Shown here: positions 23,468 through 35,288 of the stretch, piece by piece | Position numbering within the stretch: the first letter of the stretch is position 1 | Layout of the letters: each line of letters opens with the position of its first letter | Source: Plutella xylostella | Taxonomy: Eukaryota; Arthropoda; Insecta; Lepidoptera; Plutellidae | Assembly: GCF_932276165.1 (NCBI RefSeq) | Contig: NC_063987.1 | Coordinates: 7,998,001-8,062,000 of the forward strand | Reading direction: 5' to 3' | Length of the DNA: 64,000 nt | Notes under the pieces: generated by a model | The model's database searches: none | Told to the model about the DNA's origin: nothing | The model's input: the letters and a program-made list of their open reading frames with translations, nothing else | Program-made: the position numbers and the translations under genes

Positions 23468-26400
23468 CACGCAAACCGTTCAGTGAAAATTATAGCGTTA
23501 CTAAGCTAGAAATTCGCACCACGAGCTCATCATGAGCTCATCACACAGAGTAGATTATATGTCAAAGTTGCGACTCAACGCCTCTTTGAAAAAAGTTCCT
23601 ATTCTTGCAACGCAAAGCCATTACAATGGCTAATTTTTCCTATTTTTGTAAGAAAAAGAGCCTGTAATTACACCCACAAAGTGATGTGAAAGTAGTTACT
23701 GAGGATACGTGAGGATTGCAAACCAGTCTCCCTGGATATTTTAAAGCATATTTAAAGGAGTTGACGGACAATTTGATTGAAGACTTTAGCTTCATGAAAC
23801 TAGCTGATTTGAGCGTAACAAATAAGGTGAGTATCCACGAACATAATAGAGGTACATGTAAAAGTTTCTTCAACTAAAGGCGATGATCCATTCGCGAGCA
23901 AAACCTCCAATAACCTCTAAGTCCGCGGTCTAAAAAACCTCCAACGATGTTACAAAAAGCACGCCACGACTTTGCCAATGATGAAAGTAGACTGTTTGGT
24001 TCGCTAATGGATCACCAACGAGATTCGACAAGCCAACAATCTATACCGTCGCCTCGCCAATGGATGACCGCCTTAACTCTCATGTTCTTAAGGCATGAAG
24101 AAGAAGCCTTAAAGAAAATATCCTTCAAAACAAAGACAAACCTTCTTTTACCATTGTTGTAGTCCTATGGCACCCCAGAGGTGTCATAAAATCTGCCACC
24201 TATCTTTGTTTAAACCACCTACGTTTGGTCTCGCTCCAGCTAAGTCCAGTGGCTAACAATATATACCTACTAATAATAATAAGATAAACCTTCCTATACT
24301 ATCATAATGTCTGTAACCTAAACCCCATGATACTAACCAGAATTTTTGGTATTTGTAGGTTTTTACTGCGTTGCAACTGGCTCCAGACTGGAATTTATAA
24401 CCAAGACTAAATATTCAAGTGCCTATGTGAAGTACTTAACAACAAGTTGTATTAAGATCTTATGAAGTTAATACCTACATAAGAAACTAAATTGGCATAT
24501 CATTCTGCTACTGAGTAAGTCACTTAAGCTGATTTCAATTTATTTGTAGCAAAAAATATATGAAATACTACCCTAGCACAAACACTTTAATTTTATGATG
24601 CACTGAAAGTAAGAAAAATAATTTACTTGGCTTGCTTATCTAGATTCTATATCTATAAAATATTATTTGATTCATCTGTTTTCTAAGTACCTTAGGATTA
24701 AACTGTAGTGCTGCGGTGGGTATCTTTTGTAGTTAAAAAAATATACCTATGCTGGCTCAATCTCCACCTACTACAGAAACAAGACTATCTATTCTTGGAC
24801 CAACAGAACGCCTATCTCAGCTATTGGAACACCCAGGCTTGCTGCTCCATTTTACTCGAGAGCTAGGCTGGCTGAGCTAAAATTAAGGAGATATGTACAA
24901 AGGTTCCACTCAAGAGAGCCACGTACAGGAGCTTCGCCACCTCTCAGAATAGAATAGAATAGAAAATCTACTAAATAAAGTTGTATCAATACCTTGATAG
25001 TACAGTCAGCAATAGATATTTATGCCACCACAGCAACAAAAATTTAATCCTCATGGGTGGAATAATAATATTTTATCAATACTTACTAACTTAAGTATTA
25101 CTTACCTTAATATTAGTTATCCTTATTTTTCATGTTACATAAATATTACCTATCAATTGTCATAATATCTAAGGGCTTGCGTTGGGGTGGCATACATATC
25201 TCTTTGGCTGACTGTACAATATATTATTATTATATCCTAACCTATAGAATTACTATTAATCTATATTTCTATCTTATTTCAGATAATCAGAGAGCAGTTT
25301 TTTAGCTAATAGAAGAGAAGCTTATGCTTGATATTTCAGAACACTGATAATAATTGTGATGTGATTTAATATATGATACTTAATAAACACAAAATACAGC
25401 AAAAACCATGTTTCATTTCATTATTTACCTGTTGATGTTGCACTTGACTAAGAGGTCATTCATGATACTATTGCTTTATAAAGGCTTGATAGGAAGTATT
25501 CCTTCTTAAGAGTCCGGCAATGATAACATTGCAACATGGAAGAAATTGTATAAGTAACATTGTAAGTTGTACTTTTAATATATGGATACCTACCATATCC
25601 TCCTCATTCGTTAGCAGACTTGAGGCCCTGTATACTAACTTTTACCTGTTGCAATGTAATACCCTTGTAATCACCTACTGAGTAGAGTGGCAAGACAGTA
25701 CTCTTGGCCGATATTAAACCATTCCGTGGATCACAATAACAGAGTGCTCAGCGGAGGACACTGTCTCGGGCCGCTCTACTTGGTGGTGTAATCAGGGTGT
25801 TAGCATTATCTGCTTTATGAAGATTAGGTAGATACATTTTTTATGTTTAAAGCAGGGTTTACTTACATGATAACATTGTGTTTTTAACATAAGCAGACAC
25901 TTGGTCCATGCATAATGTTACAACTCTTATTACTAGTTATTACTGCTTTTTCTTAGAACTGCTTTAAACATAAAGAATAAAAAATAAAACAGCCGCATTC
26001 AACTTTTAATATGATTAATACATTACGAGTAATCGTTTATAGAGTTTACAATGCATGAGTCTAATAAGTACATACCTAAACTATGATCACTTACGACTTA
26101 CGAACTTTTGGATTTCGATATGATTATGGAATTGTATTAAGTATGTGGTTGAAAGCACGATCTTAGAGTATGGGTTTGCACTTATTATTCAGAAATATTA
26201 TCACGGTACGATATTGTCAGTATTTCACTGTAATTGTAGGTTATGTTGAGTATTTTTTCAATAAATTTCCGCCTTGAGTTAAAACTTTCACAAGATATTT
26301 CCTTGGCTATACGGTGACACGCAACGTCTTCTTCTTCTTTCTGTAAACAATGATTGATAGTTTAATATCTATAACTTTGTAACAAATTATCGTAATATTT

Positions 26401-26890
26401 TATCGGTCTATTTTATAAATCGAGTCGATCTGAGTCTGCAACTTAACCACTCCATCAGAATACTATACTTACATCATATTATTATGTATTTAGTGCACAA
26501 ATATCTATTTAAATAAGGAAATTCCATTTGTAATTTTGTTTTATCATTGTTATTGTATGTTGTATGAATCACGGGGGGGACTCTGGCTGTATAAATCCTT
26601 TATCTTAGTCAATTTAAAAAAAAAAAAACCTTAGCATGCTGATTGGCTAGACGAAAACGGCTCCGCTCCCATTGGCTACTTGTGAATTGAATTGAAATTT
26701 TATTTATGGCAATCTGTCGGGTGTGCCAACAATTTCTGCCAGTATCATGTCATGACACTGCATGTGTATTTATTTGAATTGAATTTATTGAAGGTAGATC
26801 TTGAAAACTTTACGAATGTATATAAATAAACATAATAGATAAATACATAATATATATAGATAGATCTATACTACTATTTGAGGAATGGAG

Positions 26891-29800
26891 TTATAACTTG
26901 ATTTTGTTGTTAACAATAAATTTACTAATAGCGATGATAAAATTAGGGTCATGAAAATTTAATAACAACTGATGAAAGTTTATTGGAAGAGGAACTTTGA
27001 TTTTATATAGGTATGGATATAATGAATCTAAACCAAAAATGGGGCAATTCAGGAAAACATGATCTAGAGTCCCCTCGTCCTGTCCACACTCACACATGGG
27101 CGAATCCCGTTGTTTTATTTTATTGAGAAAAGCAGGGGAGCAACAATGACCCAAACGAATTCTGCACAGGATGGAAACAATTAATTTAGGAAGATTTTTA
27201 AATTTAAAAAACCACGGTCTATGAGGAACCTTCGGTTGAATGGAGAAGTACAATCGGCCCTTGAGCCGGCTTGATTTCTCCCATTCATGTTGCCAGATAG
27301 TCAAACTATCCTTAGCTGGGAGGCTAAGGAGGTCATAGGTGGGAATTTGGAAATATTTTCGGTCACTGCTGGCATCTGAAGAAGCTCTTTTTGCTAGCTG
27401 GTCTGCGTATTCGTTGCCTGGTATACCAGAATGACCTGGGATCCATACCAGAACAACTCTAAGACTTTTATCGTTACACCTTCTAAGGCAGTCTTTAATG
27501 TGCAATGTGTAACTACAGTGGGTTTTACTTTTAAAAGGACATTGTGTTAGAGTTTGTAAGCAACTCAGAGAATCAGTAAAAACTACAGCCTTATCAATGT
27601 TATGGGCTTCGATAAAAATACAAGCCTCAAGAACGGCTACACACTCCCCCGTGTAAACGGAGATTTCTGGGGGGCAAACAAACATTAATTCTATTTTTGA
27701 ATTTTGATAGTAGACTGCTGCACCACAGCAGGAAGAATCGGTTAGTTTTGATGCATCAGTGAAGAACAAATGCCAGTCACTCCACTTAGTGTTAATCTCA
27801 GAGGTAAATACTGAATTAGCGGCCGGAGTTTGCTTGTCTATACCTATGGAAAATATTATGTTGGGAGTGTATTGTATACTACAGTAGGGGAATTCAAAAA
27901 GTGGGATATATTTAAATCTTAAAATGGGACATGTTTCTTCAATTTCCTGAATTTTTTTAAAACTGTTTAGTATTAGCGGTGGATTTTTATGTGACCAGTA
28001 TTTACTTTTATTGCAATGACTGTATAATATTTTTAATTTGTCAAATAATGGGTGTGATAATCTAATATATGTTCTGAATAAAAAGCGATCCGATAGATAT
28101 TGTCTTCTGACGTTAAGGGGAGGCTCAGCGCATTCAACCTGTAAAGCATTGACAGGGGAGGACTTCATGCATCCAGTTATTAATCTTAAAGCCTTGAATT
28201 GGATAGATTCTAGTTTTTTTAAAGCTAATTTGCTACATGGTTCTAAGAGGAAAGAACCATAATCTAAGACGCTACGGATAAGAGCATTATATAAAAGTTT
28301 TAAAGTAAAAGGGTGGGCTCCCCACCAGACGCCGGATAGGACTCTGAGGATATTTAAAGACTTTTCGCATTTTTTAGTAATGTAATTTAGATGGACTACA
28401 CCCGTTAGCTTAGTATCGAGAAACACGCCAAGAAATTTGACATTGTCATTAACTGGAACACTGTTGTTACATATCTTTAGGTTAACTTCGGGGATATTAC
28501 GTTTTCTGGAAAATACTATTGCACTGCTTTTAGGTGCTGATAGATGGAGCCCATGCAGGTTAAGCCATTCACTGAGAGAGTCTAATGACAATTGTATCGA
28601 TTCATTGGCATCTTCTATTGAATCACAGGGTATATATATAGCCAAGTCATCAGCATATTGCAATACTTTACAGTCTGCGTTAAGGGAAGTGTGAAGTTTT
28701 GCTGTGTAAATATCGTAAAGCAGGGGGCTAAGCACTGAGCCTTGAGGAAGACCCTTCCATACAGTTCTAGTTTCAAAGTCCTCCCCAGGAACCCGAAGAG
28801 AAACGGTACGAGACATAAGTAGATTACTTATGAGCTTTACTAACTTATCAGGAATGCTCAGCTGGTGTAATTTATACCTGAGCATTGAAAGCAGCACATT
28901 ATCATAAGCAGAGGAAATATCTAAAAATACAGCTAAAACGGAGGCGTTACTACTGAAAGCGATGCGTATATCTGAGACCAGAAGGCTAATGCTGTCCATG
29001 GTACTATACCCTTTACGGAAGCCATACTGTGAATCTGCTAATAAACCTTGGCTTTCGACATACCACTCTAGTCTATTTTTAATTAGATGTTCCATGATTT
29101 TAGAGAGGGCTGAAGAGAGAGCAATAGGGCGGTAATGGTCGGGGTTGTCTGGTGCCTTTCCGGGCTTAAGTATAGGAAGGATGACTTGGCACTTCCAAGT
29201 GTTTGGAACATAACCCAGATTGAGGCATAAATTGATAAGGTTTAAGAAGTATTGTTGACATTTGAGGCTAGCTTCGGAAATAAACGAGTAAGGGAAACCA
29301 TCTATACCTGGGGCGGAATCGTGAACGTATAAAAGAACGGAAGAAAGTTCATTCATGGTAAAAGGGGAATCTAGGATATTGTCAGATGGACCACTTTCTG
29401 AATAATATGGTAGATCATCTTCAAGTGGAACAAAAGGGGGAGCAAGTTTATCAAAGAAGGCTTCTGCAATGGGTCTCGGAATTGGGGGGGAGTTATTAGG
29501 GGAACATCCACGTCTATATCTATTAATAGATTTCCATACCAGGGAAGGGGGCGTAAAGGGAGATAGTGAGGTACAGAATCTTTTCCAGCTATCCGTTTTC
29601 TTTTTACGAAAAACTCGTCTAGATTTTGCAAGGACTTTTTTATATAATACTAGGTTTTCAATGGTCATATTTTGGTTATATACTAGTTCAGCTTTGTTCC
29701 GTTCTTTTATTAAATCAGAGCACTCACTATCCCACCACGGGGGAGAGGATAATTTGCCCGAATGAGAATTTTTAAGAGGAAAAGAAACATCCGCCGCAGA

Positions 29801-30613
29801 AGAAAGAGAAGAAGAGAAGTTTTCAAAGCACGAAGTTATATTTGAAGGGTTTGCATCAGGGAGATGCTCAATAAACGAATCAAGAGAATCCCGATATGTC
29901 TCCCAGTTGGCGTTTGATAAGTTATACTTAAGGAGGGGATTAGACTCCTTATGAGGAACTTTTTTATTAAAAAAGGTTGTTTTGATTGGGAAATGGTCAC
30001 TTCCATGTGTACTATTAAGCCGGTTCCATTGCAGACTGGAAGCTATATCAGCACTGCACACTGTCAAGTCAACACAACTTTTACTCTCACCCGGGCGGGT
30101 CAGACGAGTGGGGGATCCATCATTTAAAATGCACATATTAAGGTCATCAAAAAGATCTGAAAGGGCGGTGCCGAATACGTCACAATGGGAAGAGCCCCAG
30201 GAGTAATGGTGTCCATTAAAGTCACCAAGGAGTATTAATGGGGGGGAAACGGAAAGAATTAAACTACGGATATAGGGGATAATTCTAATATTTGGATCAG
30301 CTATATAAATAGAAATAAAATTTATACCTTCGGCTTGAATACCGATGACATTTACGTCATCGTCAAAGGGAGGGAGAGGAATGGGAGACGAGGGAATGCG
30401 GTTGCTCGTTAAGATTGCCGTGCCACCATGGCCATCGGGTCTGTCATCTCTGAAGGTGATAAACCCTGGGATATTAAAGCTACAGTTTGGCTGTAGCCAG
30501 GATTCACTGATGGCAAATAAAGATGGAGAATGTTTGTTAATCAAGAAAGAAATTTCATGTTTTTTAGGAGCTACGCTCCTGGCGTTCCACTGGAGGAATG
30601 TCAGAGGGGCCAT
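26891..30613 (-). CDS. LINE ORF2: endonuclease, reverse transcriptase, RNase H (1240 aa)
   Basis: This enzyme nicks target DNA and copies the LINE RNA into it. An apurinic-like endonuclease fills about residues 1-230 (WNARSV, SESWL, LLGDFNGHH, STHGSDHFPI). Reverse transcriptase follows at about 460-740 (FLDISSAYDNV, LPQGSVLSPLLYD, LQYADDLAIYI). RNase H lies near 945-1075 (FFTDASK, VFTDSLSCL, WIPGHSGIPGNEYAD). A Cys/His cluster is near the end (CECGQDEGTLDHVFLNC). The frame is uninterrupted, and its start overlaps the end of ORF1 by about 50 bases in another frame. All expected catalytic motifs are visible, so it may be active. Confidence 0.93.
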   Translation of the reverse strand: MAPLTFLQWNARSVAPKKHEISFLINKHSPSLFAISESWLQPNCSFNIPGFITFRDDRPDGHGGTAILTSNRIPSSPIPLPPFDDDVNVIGIQAEGINFISIYIADPNIRIIPYIRSLILSVSPPLILLGDFNGHHYSWGSSHCDVFGTALSDLFDDLNMCILNDGSPTRLTRPGESKSCVDLTVCSADIASSLQWNRLNSTHGSDHFPIKTTFFNKKVPHKESNPLLKYNLSNANWETYRDSLDSFIEHLPDANPSNITSCFENFSSSLSSAADVSFPLKNSHSGKLSSPPWWDSECSDLIKERNKAELVYNQNMTIENLVLYKKVLAKSRRVFRKKKTDSWKRFCTSLSPFTPPSLVWKSINRYRRGCSPNNSPPIPRPIAEAFFDKLAPPFVPLEDDLPYYSESGPSDNILDSPFTMNELSSVLLYVHDSAPGIDGFPYSFISEASLKCQQYFLNLINLCLNLGYVPNTWKCQVILPILKPGKAPDNPDHYRPIALSSALSKIMEHLIKNRLEWYVESQGLLADSQYGFRKGYSTMDSISLLVSDIRIAFSSNASVLAVFLDISSAYDNVLLSMLRYKLHQLSIPDKLVKLISNLLMSRTVSLRVPGEDFETRTVWKGLPQGSVLSPLLYDIYTAKLHTSLNADCKVLQYADDLAIYIPCDSIEDANESIQLSLDSLSEWLNLHGLHLSAPKSSAIVFSRKRNIPEVNLKICNNSVPVNDNVKFLGVFLDTKLTGVVHLNYITKKCEKSLNILRVLSGVWWGAHPFTLKLLYNALIRSVLDYGSFLLEPCSKLALKKLESIQFKALRLITGCMKSSPVNALQVECAEPPLNVRRQYLSDRFLFRTYIRLSHPLFDKLKILYSHCNKSKYWSHKNPPLILNSFKKIQEIEETCPILRFKYIPLFEFPYCSIQYTPNIIFSIGIDKQTPAANSVFTSEINTKWSDWHLFFTDASKLTDSSCCGAAVYYQNSKIELMFVCPPEISVYTGECVAVLEACIFIEAHNIDKAVVFTDSLSCLQTLTQCPFKSKTHCSYTLHIKDCLRRCNDKSLRVVLVWIPGHSGIPGNEYADQLAKRASSDASSDRKYFQIPTYDLLSLPAKDSLTIWQHEWEKSSRLKGRLYFSIQPKVPHRPWFFKFKNLPKLIVSILCRIRLGHCCSPAFLNKIKQRDSPMCECGQDEGTLDHVFLNCPIFGLDSLYPYLYKIKVPLPINFHQLLLNFHDPNFIIAISKFIVNNKIKL

Positions 30614-31994
30614 TGTTAAATAATTTTACAAGCTGAAATATTTGGGTTGCAACGAGGTCAGGTAGAGATGAATTATTTTTTGAAATAATCTGAGACAAAA
30701 GTGTTAGGAGAAGTTCAATTATTTGTGAAGTGGAGTTATCAGATGATGAAGGTTGAGACGAGTTTTGGAGAGCGCAACCATTTGGGGAAGATGGGAAAGA
30801 ATAGCTATTAACGATGGATTGATGAGCATGTTTATCATAGCCAGAGGGAAGCGGGGCATGAGATTTTTGATTTTTTGTGATGGTTTTTCTGTAAGAAAAA
30901 GAAGCGGGTTGAGATTGACTGGGTTGTGACAAGAATATTGGCGAACTCTGAAGGGTCTGTGGGATAGAGTTGGTAATGTCCGCATAAGAGCGAGAGACAG
31001 ACGGGAATTTTTTGGAAGCTTCCTCGAAGGAAATATTTTGTTCAGCCATGACTACTTTTATATTTTTTTGTCTTTGGTATTCGGGGCAAGATTTACTTGT
31101 AGCGTAATGTTTACCATCACAGTACATACAGCACGCATCTGATTCTGCAGTGGAGCAACTATCACTGGAGTGATTGTCTCCACAACGGAAGCATTTTGGT
31201 TTGGAGCGACATTTGGTTTTGGTATGACCATATCGGCAACAATTGAAGCATATTATGGTGGGAAAGTGATATAGCTCTACTGTCAGGGAAGAATAGCAAG
31301 CGAATACTCTTTGAGGTAAGATTTGTCCGTCGAACGTCAGGACTACCGATTGTGAGGGACGCCACTCTGTGGAACCCTCTGCATTCTTAAATCTGTAGTT
31401 TATGCGCCTAGCTTTGAGAATTTTACCACAACCCGCGGGAACAGTTAAATTTGATATAATATCCTCTTCTGACCATTCTGAAGGGAGTTCCTTGACCATG
31501 CCCATACGTGTAATATTGTAGGTTGGGATGCTGGTCAAATAGCCCTTCAGCGTTAGTTCTGGGTGAACAATAAAGGCGTTGGCAGATTCTGGGGATTTAA
31601 ATTCAACGGCTACACGGTTGCGGCCAACTCTTTTAATTCCATCCTGCATTATATTTGTTATTTTCAGTCTCATAAGGAGCTGTCCAAATTTGATCGGGTG
31701 CATTGTTGAACCTGAGTTTGATTCCTGCTCGTAGCGGGAGACGTGGACGAGGTAAGGGGGTCTGTCCATAGCCGAGTATCGAGCTCGACCAATCGAAGTC
31801 TTTATAGATTTTACTGTAGGGGTTTCATCCTCACTATCATTGGTTATGGGACGCTTTCTCCTATTTTGTTCTAATTCGTCATCGCCATTAGATAATGGGG
31901 AATAAGGAGGAGGTAGGGGGGAAAGAGGGTCAGAGACGTCAGGATCAGGGGGGGCTGGGGGCGGTCTATCCCTGTCACCCTCCATGGTCCTCAA
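30564..31994 (-). CDS. LINE ORF1: gag-like RNA-binding protein with zinc knuckles (476 aa)
   Basis: The product coats LINE RNA in the ribonucleoprotein particle. The N-terminal third is proline-rich and charged. Residues about 110-250 resemble an RNA-recognition-like fold common in insect LINE gag proteins. Cysteine/histidine knuckles follow near residues 255-320 (CFNCCRYGHTKTKC, CFRCGDNHSSDSC, CMYCDGKHYATSKSC). The C-terminus is serine/glutamine-rich. The frame is open from ATG to stop. About 200 bases of 5' untranslated sequence precede it to the element end at 32194. Confidence 0.85.
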   Translation of the reverse strand: MRTMEGDRDRPPPAPPDPDVSDPLSPLPPPYSPLSNGDDELEQNRRKRPITNDSEDETPTVKSIKTSIGRARYSAMDRPPYLVHVSRYEQESNSGSTMHPIKFGQLLMRLKITNIMQDGIKRVGRNRVAVEFKSPESANAFIVHPELTLKGYLTSIPTYNITRMGMVKELPSEWSEEDIISNLTVPAGCGKILKARRINYRFKNAEGSTEWRPSQSVVLTFDGQILPQRVFACYSSLTVELYHFPTIICFNCCRYGHTKTKCRSKPKCFRCGDNHSSDSCSTAESDACCMYCDGKHYATSKSCPEYQRQKNIKVVMAEQNISFEEASKKFPSVSRSYADITNSIPQTLQSSPIFLSQPSQSQPASFSYRKTITKNQKSHAPLPSGYDKHAHQSIVNSYSFPSSPNGCALQNSSQPSSSDNSTSQIIELLLTLLSQIISKNNSSLPDLVATQIFQLVKLFNNGPSDIPPVERQERSS

Positions 31995-32204
31995 ACATAA
32001 AAAAACTATTTAAAAAAAATAAAAAATTACCAGACTCCAAGGCAAGATAAACACATAAATATATAAACACAGCACTAATAGATCGTTCAGTATTCAAGGA
32101 AAGCAAGAAAGCAAGCAGCAGTTTTTTTAGCAAGGAATGAATATTTTTTGCAAAGCACATGCACCGCCATAAACACTTCCCAGCGAAAAAAAGAGGCTAC
32201 TTGT

Positions 32205-33014
32205 AATTCGAGTGGAAATGATAGAACCAAAAACAATTTTTTTTTTTTAATATAAAATATTTTTTCTGTTTTATCAATTTTTCAAGCTAAAAGACCTTTT
32301 GATTTTCAACTGTTGAAAATGTCCCAACTTTTCATCCTATTTAAACTTAAAACGGTGTATTTTGATATCAGTTGAAAGAACAGAATCGATCCCATAAAAT
32401 ATAATGTATTAAAAAAATACATGATTAAATAATAAGTTAGGTAAGTTATAATATAACAATATAATTGTTAAGTTATTTTTGTAAGTGAAAATAATTTATT
32501 CAATCTTGTAAGTTATTTATACGACTGCATCGAGAACATACTTTCTTTAATTTGTTCTGTGTACAAAATCAAATTTTCGCCGTTATTTTTCTATCTGACT
32601 GACGCTTGAATTTTCCTGGCTTTCCCGCCATTTTGTTTTGTCTCACTATTTCTATAGCGGAGACTTTACGAAAAAATTACAATTTGCTTACAATATTCAC
32701 TTATTGATGCAAATTTTAATTCTTTTTATCATTGAAAGGACACTGTTCTTTTGCTACTAATCTATTTGTTTTGCTTGTTGTTTTTTGTGACTGATTACAG
32801 AACTTCGTCCAAAGTCAGCGTGTTAAGGTTTTCCCTCCGTTTGTGACCTGCGTCTTCCCTCAGCCATCATCAGCCTTGTGACCAGTCTTACACCTCCAAT
32901 AATTTCCACTTTTCCGTAAGTTATCACCAAGTAGACAATACCCTTTTCATAAGTTTAAGTAACCTTTGTATGTATTCTTGATTCTTATCTTTGATTGTCT
33001 TTCAGCTGTCTGAC
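32205..33014. promoter_or_regulatory. Upstream region of the P-like transposase gene
   Basis: About 800 bases of mostly AT-rich DNA without coding sequence. Around 32575-32665 there is a less AT-rich patch with CCCGCCATTTTG, a kind of motif often seen near TATA-less start sites. The first coding exon begins at 33015. Promoter function is an inference; no TATA box at a fixed distance was recognised. Confidence 0.3.
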
Positions 33015-33294
33015 ATGATTCGGATTCGCAAGTGCGTCGTAGATGGCTGCAAATCTGATGTGGGATCTAAAACCTCCCGGTGGCCGCATGACCCTCGAGT
33101 TTCAGATGTTTGGTTGGACACTCTCAAACCATATTGTTCCGGGTTGATGGGCCTACCTAGATATCGTCTCAGGGAAAAAGTTGTAAGTTTGCATTCTTAT
33201 CAGTACCTAATATAACACATGAGGCTTATTATCTACTTATCTTATACAATATATAATGTATATTCATACTTACACAATATGCTGATGACTGTAG

Positions 33295-33577
33295 TCCCCA
33301 AAGGTGTAGTCAGAGGTGACTCGAAAGCGAGCCACCCGCTTTTCGCTGAATATTTGTACTATATAGCCGTCTTTGAATGACTACAATGTACTTAGGGTAC
33401 ACAATCTAGACATATTATACAGGATTCCTCACAGTGTTTTCCTTCGCCATAAGATTATACATTGTATTGAAATTCAAAGAACTCATTGGTACTTACCTAC
33501 CTATACCTATTGGATTTGAACCCACATCTCTGGTGTGAGAAGTGGGCGCTTACCGGATTGAGCTACCATCACTCCTT
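33295..33577 (-). repeat. Degenerate SINE family 1 copy in intron 1 of the P-like gene
   Basis: Read on the - strand, GTAGCTCAATCCGGTAAGCG, CCAGAGATGTGGGTTCAAAT and GTACCAATGAG follow the order of the SINE at 414-732. The B box is mutated and the tail decayed near 33300. Confidence 0.65.
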
Positions 33578-34937
33578 ATCTTTTAGGTATATCAGTAAGA
33601 TACATTTCATACTGGTTTTGGTGTTAGTGTCACATGTCCCCGGGGTGAAAGGATTAGCCAGTCAGATAATATGTTATCACTGACTGCCCAGGGTGTTCTA
33701 GATGGCATGGATACATTTATTTAACATTCAGTTGGTACATCACCCTTGGATACAATCAATTTTTATGTGTAATACTGTCTAACATGATTGAAAATTTCAG
33801 GTGTGTTTGAAGCATTTTGAACCCAAAAGTTTCACAAGAGGAAGGAGGCACTACATGGCTGTACCATCTTTATTTACAGCTGAGGAAATTTCATCTGGCA
33901 AGCCAAAATATGAAAGTAAGTAGTAGTAACCTACTTACTAATATAGAGTAAATTAGAGTGAAATTGTTTAGTTAAAATAATAAAATGACTCACAGCATCA
34001 GTCTGCCAACATTAAAAAAAAACTCAAGTTTTGGTTAATGTAATAGTTGCCCATATGCCACTCACTTTCAAGGAGCTCCTCATTCATCACTTCCTCTGAT
34101 TCTTCCTTCATTATCATACCCTACTTGTAAAAATTTCAGGCTTGAGGGTGTCACATGCTACATTTACCAGTATTTCTTTATAGAGCATAGCACCAATGCA
34201 GTTGCAGATTTTATAAACATGTTGAATCTTGTTTCCTATTGAATGATTATTATAATTATCATTGTTTTACATTTTATTTTATAGATTTCCACTCCATGCA
34301 TGCTAAATGGGATCACGATTATGCAAAGAAAATACCTCTCAATGCACCTCTGGAAACTACCAAAAGACATCTGTCAGGATCAGAACGTATGTACTCGTAA
34401 CATACTATTTATTACTTACATTATACCTAATTATTATCTAAGACATACCCTATCTTAATTTGAATTTTTGTTAAGTAATTGTTTATATTACAGTGGAAGA
34501 CATTATAAAAGTGTTAAATACAGTGAACCTTGAGCATTCATATGCACTGCCACCCAATAAAAAAAAGAAGTTTAATACTGGTACTTCACTTTAATTATAA
34601 TTACCTAGTAGTTGTTATTTTATTGTGTGTATGTATATATTTCTAGTATAATCCATTTGTCCTTACTTGTCACTAAAGGTAAACAATCTTAGTGTGTCTT
34701 TTTATTAGAATTTATTTAAAAATTAGGTTTTAAAATGAAACATAACAAACAATGGAATACTTACTAGCAAAAATGATTAATTTCGTATTTAACCATTTAT
34801 TTTAGCTGTAGAGTACTTGTTTAATAATATTTTGATTAAAAGACACAATCAAAGTATGGTGCAATCCGTGCAATCGAATGTATTATTGTATGATAGTTAT
34901 TGTAGTAAGCAGTGCATACAGTAGTGTAGTATTATAG

Positions 34938-35072
34938 TTAGTATGACCATTACCGCCCTAAGGCATGCGCGCGGCGAGACGGTAGGAGAAATCGGCTACT
35001 TCGTCTGGCACGCTCGTGGCGGCCCCGCCCCGCACGTCCCCCGCAGTGCACAGCGGTAATGGTCACACTATA
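34938..35072. mobile_element. Short G+C-rich MITE in intron 4 of the P-like gene
   Basis: Ends AGTATGACCATTACCGC and (reverse complement) AGTGTGACCATTACCGC enclose about 100 bases that are strikingly G+C-rich for this region (GGCGGCCCCGCCCCGC). TA dinucleotides lie beside both ends, which fits a Tc1/mariner-mobilised MITE. Confidence 0.55.
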
Positions 35073-35146
35073 ATAGTAGCAAGTATAATATAAAGTATAT
35101 GCACTGAAAGAAAACTAAAGTACCTTAGAAACTTTTAGAAACCTGT

Positions 35147-35288
35147 TTTTTAATCTCGGATACTAAGTTCAGGTGAAATATCGTTCGTTCTGTGACATAT
35201 CGGCAGGACAATCGGCTGTTGATGAACCGTTCAGAATTTGAATCATTGATGAACCGTCAAATCAGTATCCGAGATTTAAAAAAAAATA
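35147..35288. mobile_element. Short MITE in intron 4 of the P-like gene
   Basis: TTTTTTAATCTCGGATACTA at 35147 is mirrored by TAGTATCCGAGATT-like sequence ending near 35288. The ~140-bp unit has no coding sequence and carries internal repeats of TTGATGAACCGT. Confidence 0.5.

Larger units (their letters stand above)
21761..26569 (+). repeat. Duplicated internal Harbinger block, copy B, left part
   Basis: Equal in length and nearly in sequence to 5854-10662 (constant offset 15907). Its left border cuts into a gypsy pol. Its right border is GTATGAAT, where a 15.3-kb insertion starts; the block resumes at 41860. It includes the SINE tail duplicate (24837-24964) and the small inverted-repeat element (25659-25800). 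Confidence 0.9.
26684..32194 (-). mobile_element. Full-length I-clade-like non-LTR retrotransposon (LINE)
   Basis: The 10-bp sequence GGCTACTTGT flanks it (26674-26683 and 32195-32204), fixing its ends. On the - strand it starts TCTTTTTTTCGCTGGG, carries a gag-like ORF1 (31994-30564) and an APE-RT-RNase H ORF2 (30613-26891), and ends in a short TTCAA-type tail instead of poly(A). Both frames are open. It inserted near the left end of the P-like element. RNase H together with APE and zinc knuckles points to the I group; the exact clade is an inference. Confidence 0.85.

Noticed and set aside
26570..26683. Long terminal inverted repeats at the ends of the P-like insertion
   Set aside because: Only the first three bases (CAC) and scattered positions agree between the two ends; not reported as a proven TIR.
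27982..30623. Several + strand frames across 28-30.6 kb
   Set aside because: They are antisense shadows of the LINE ORF2 on the - strand.
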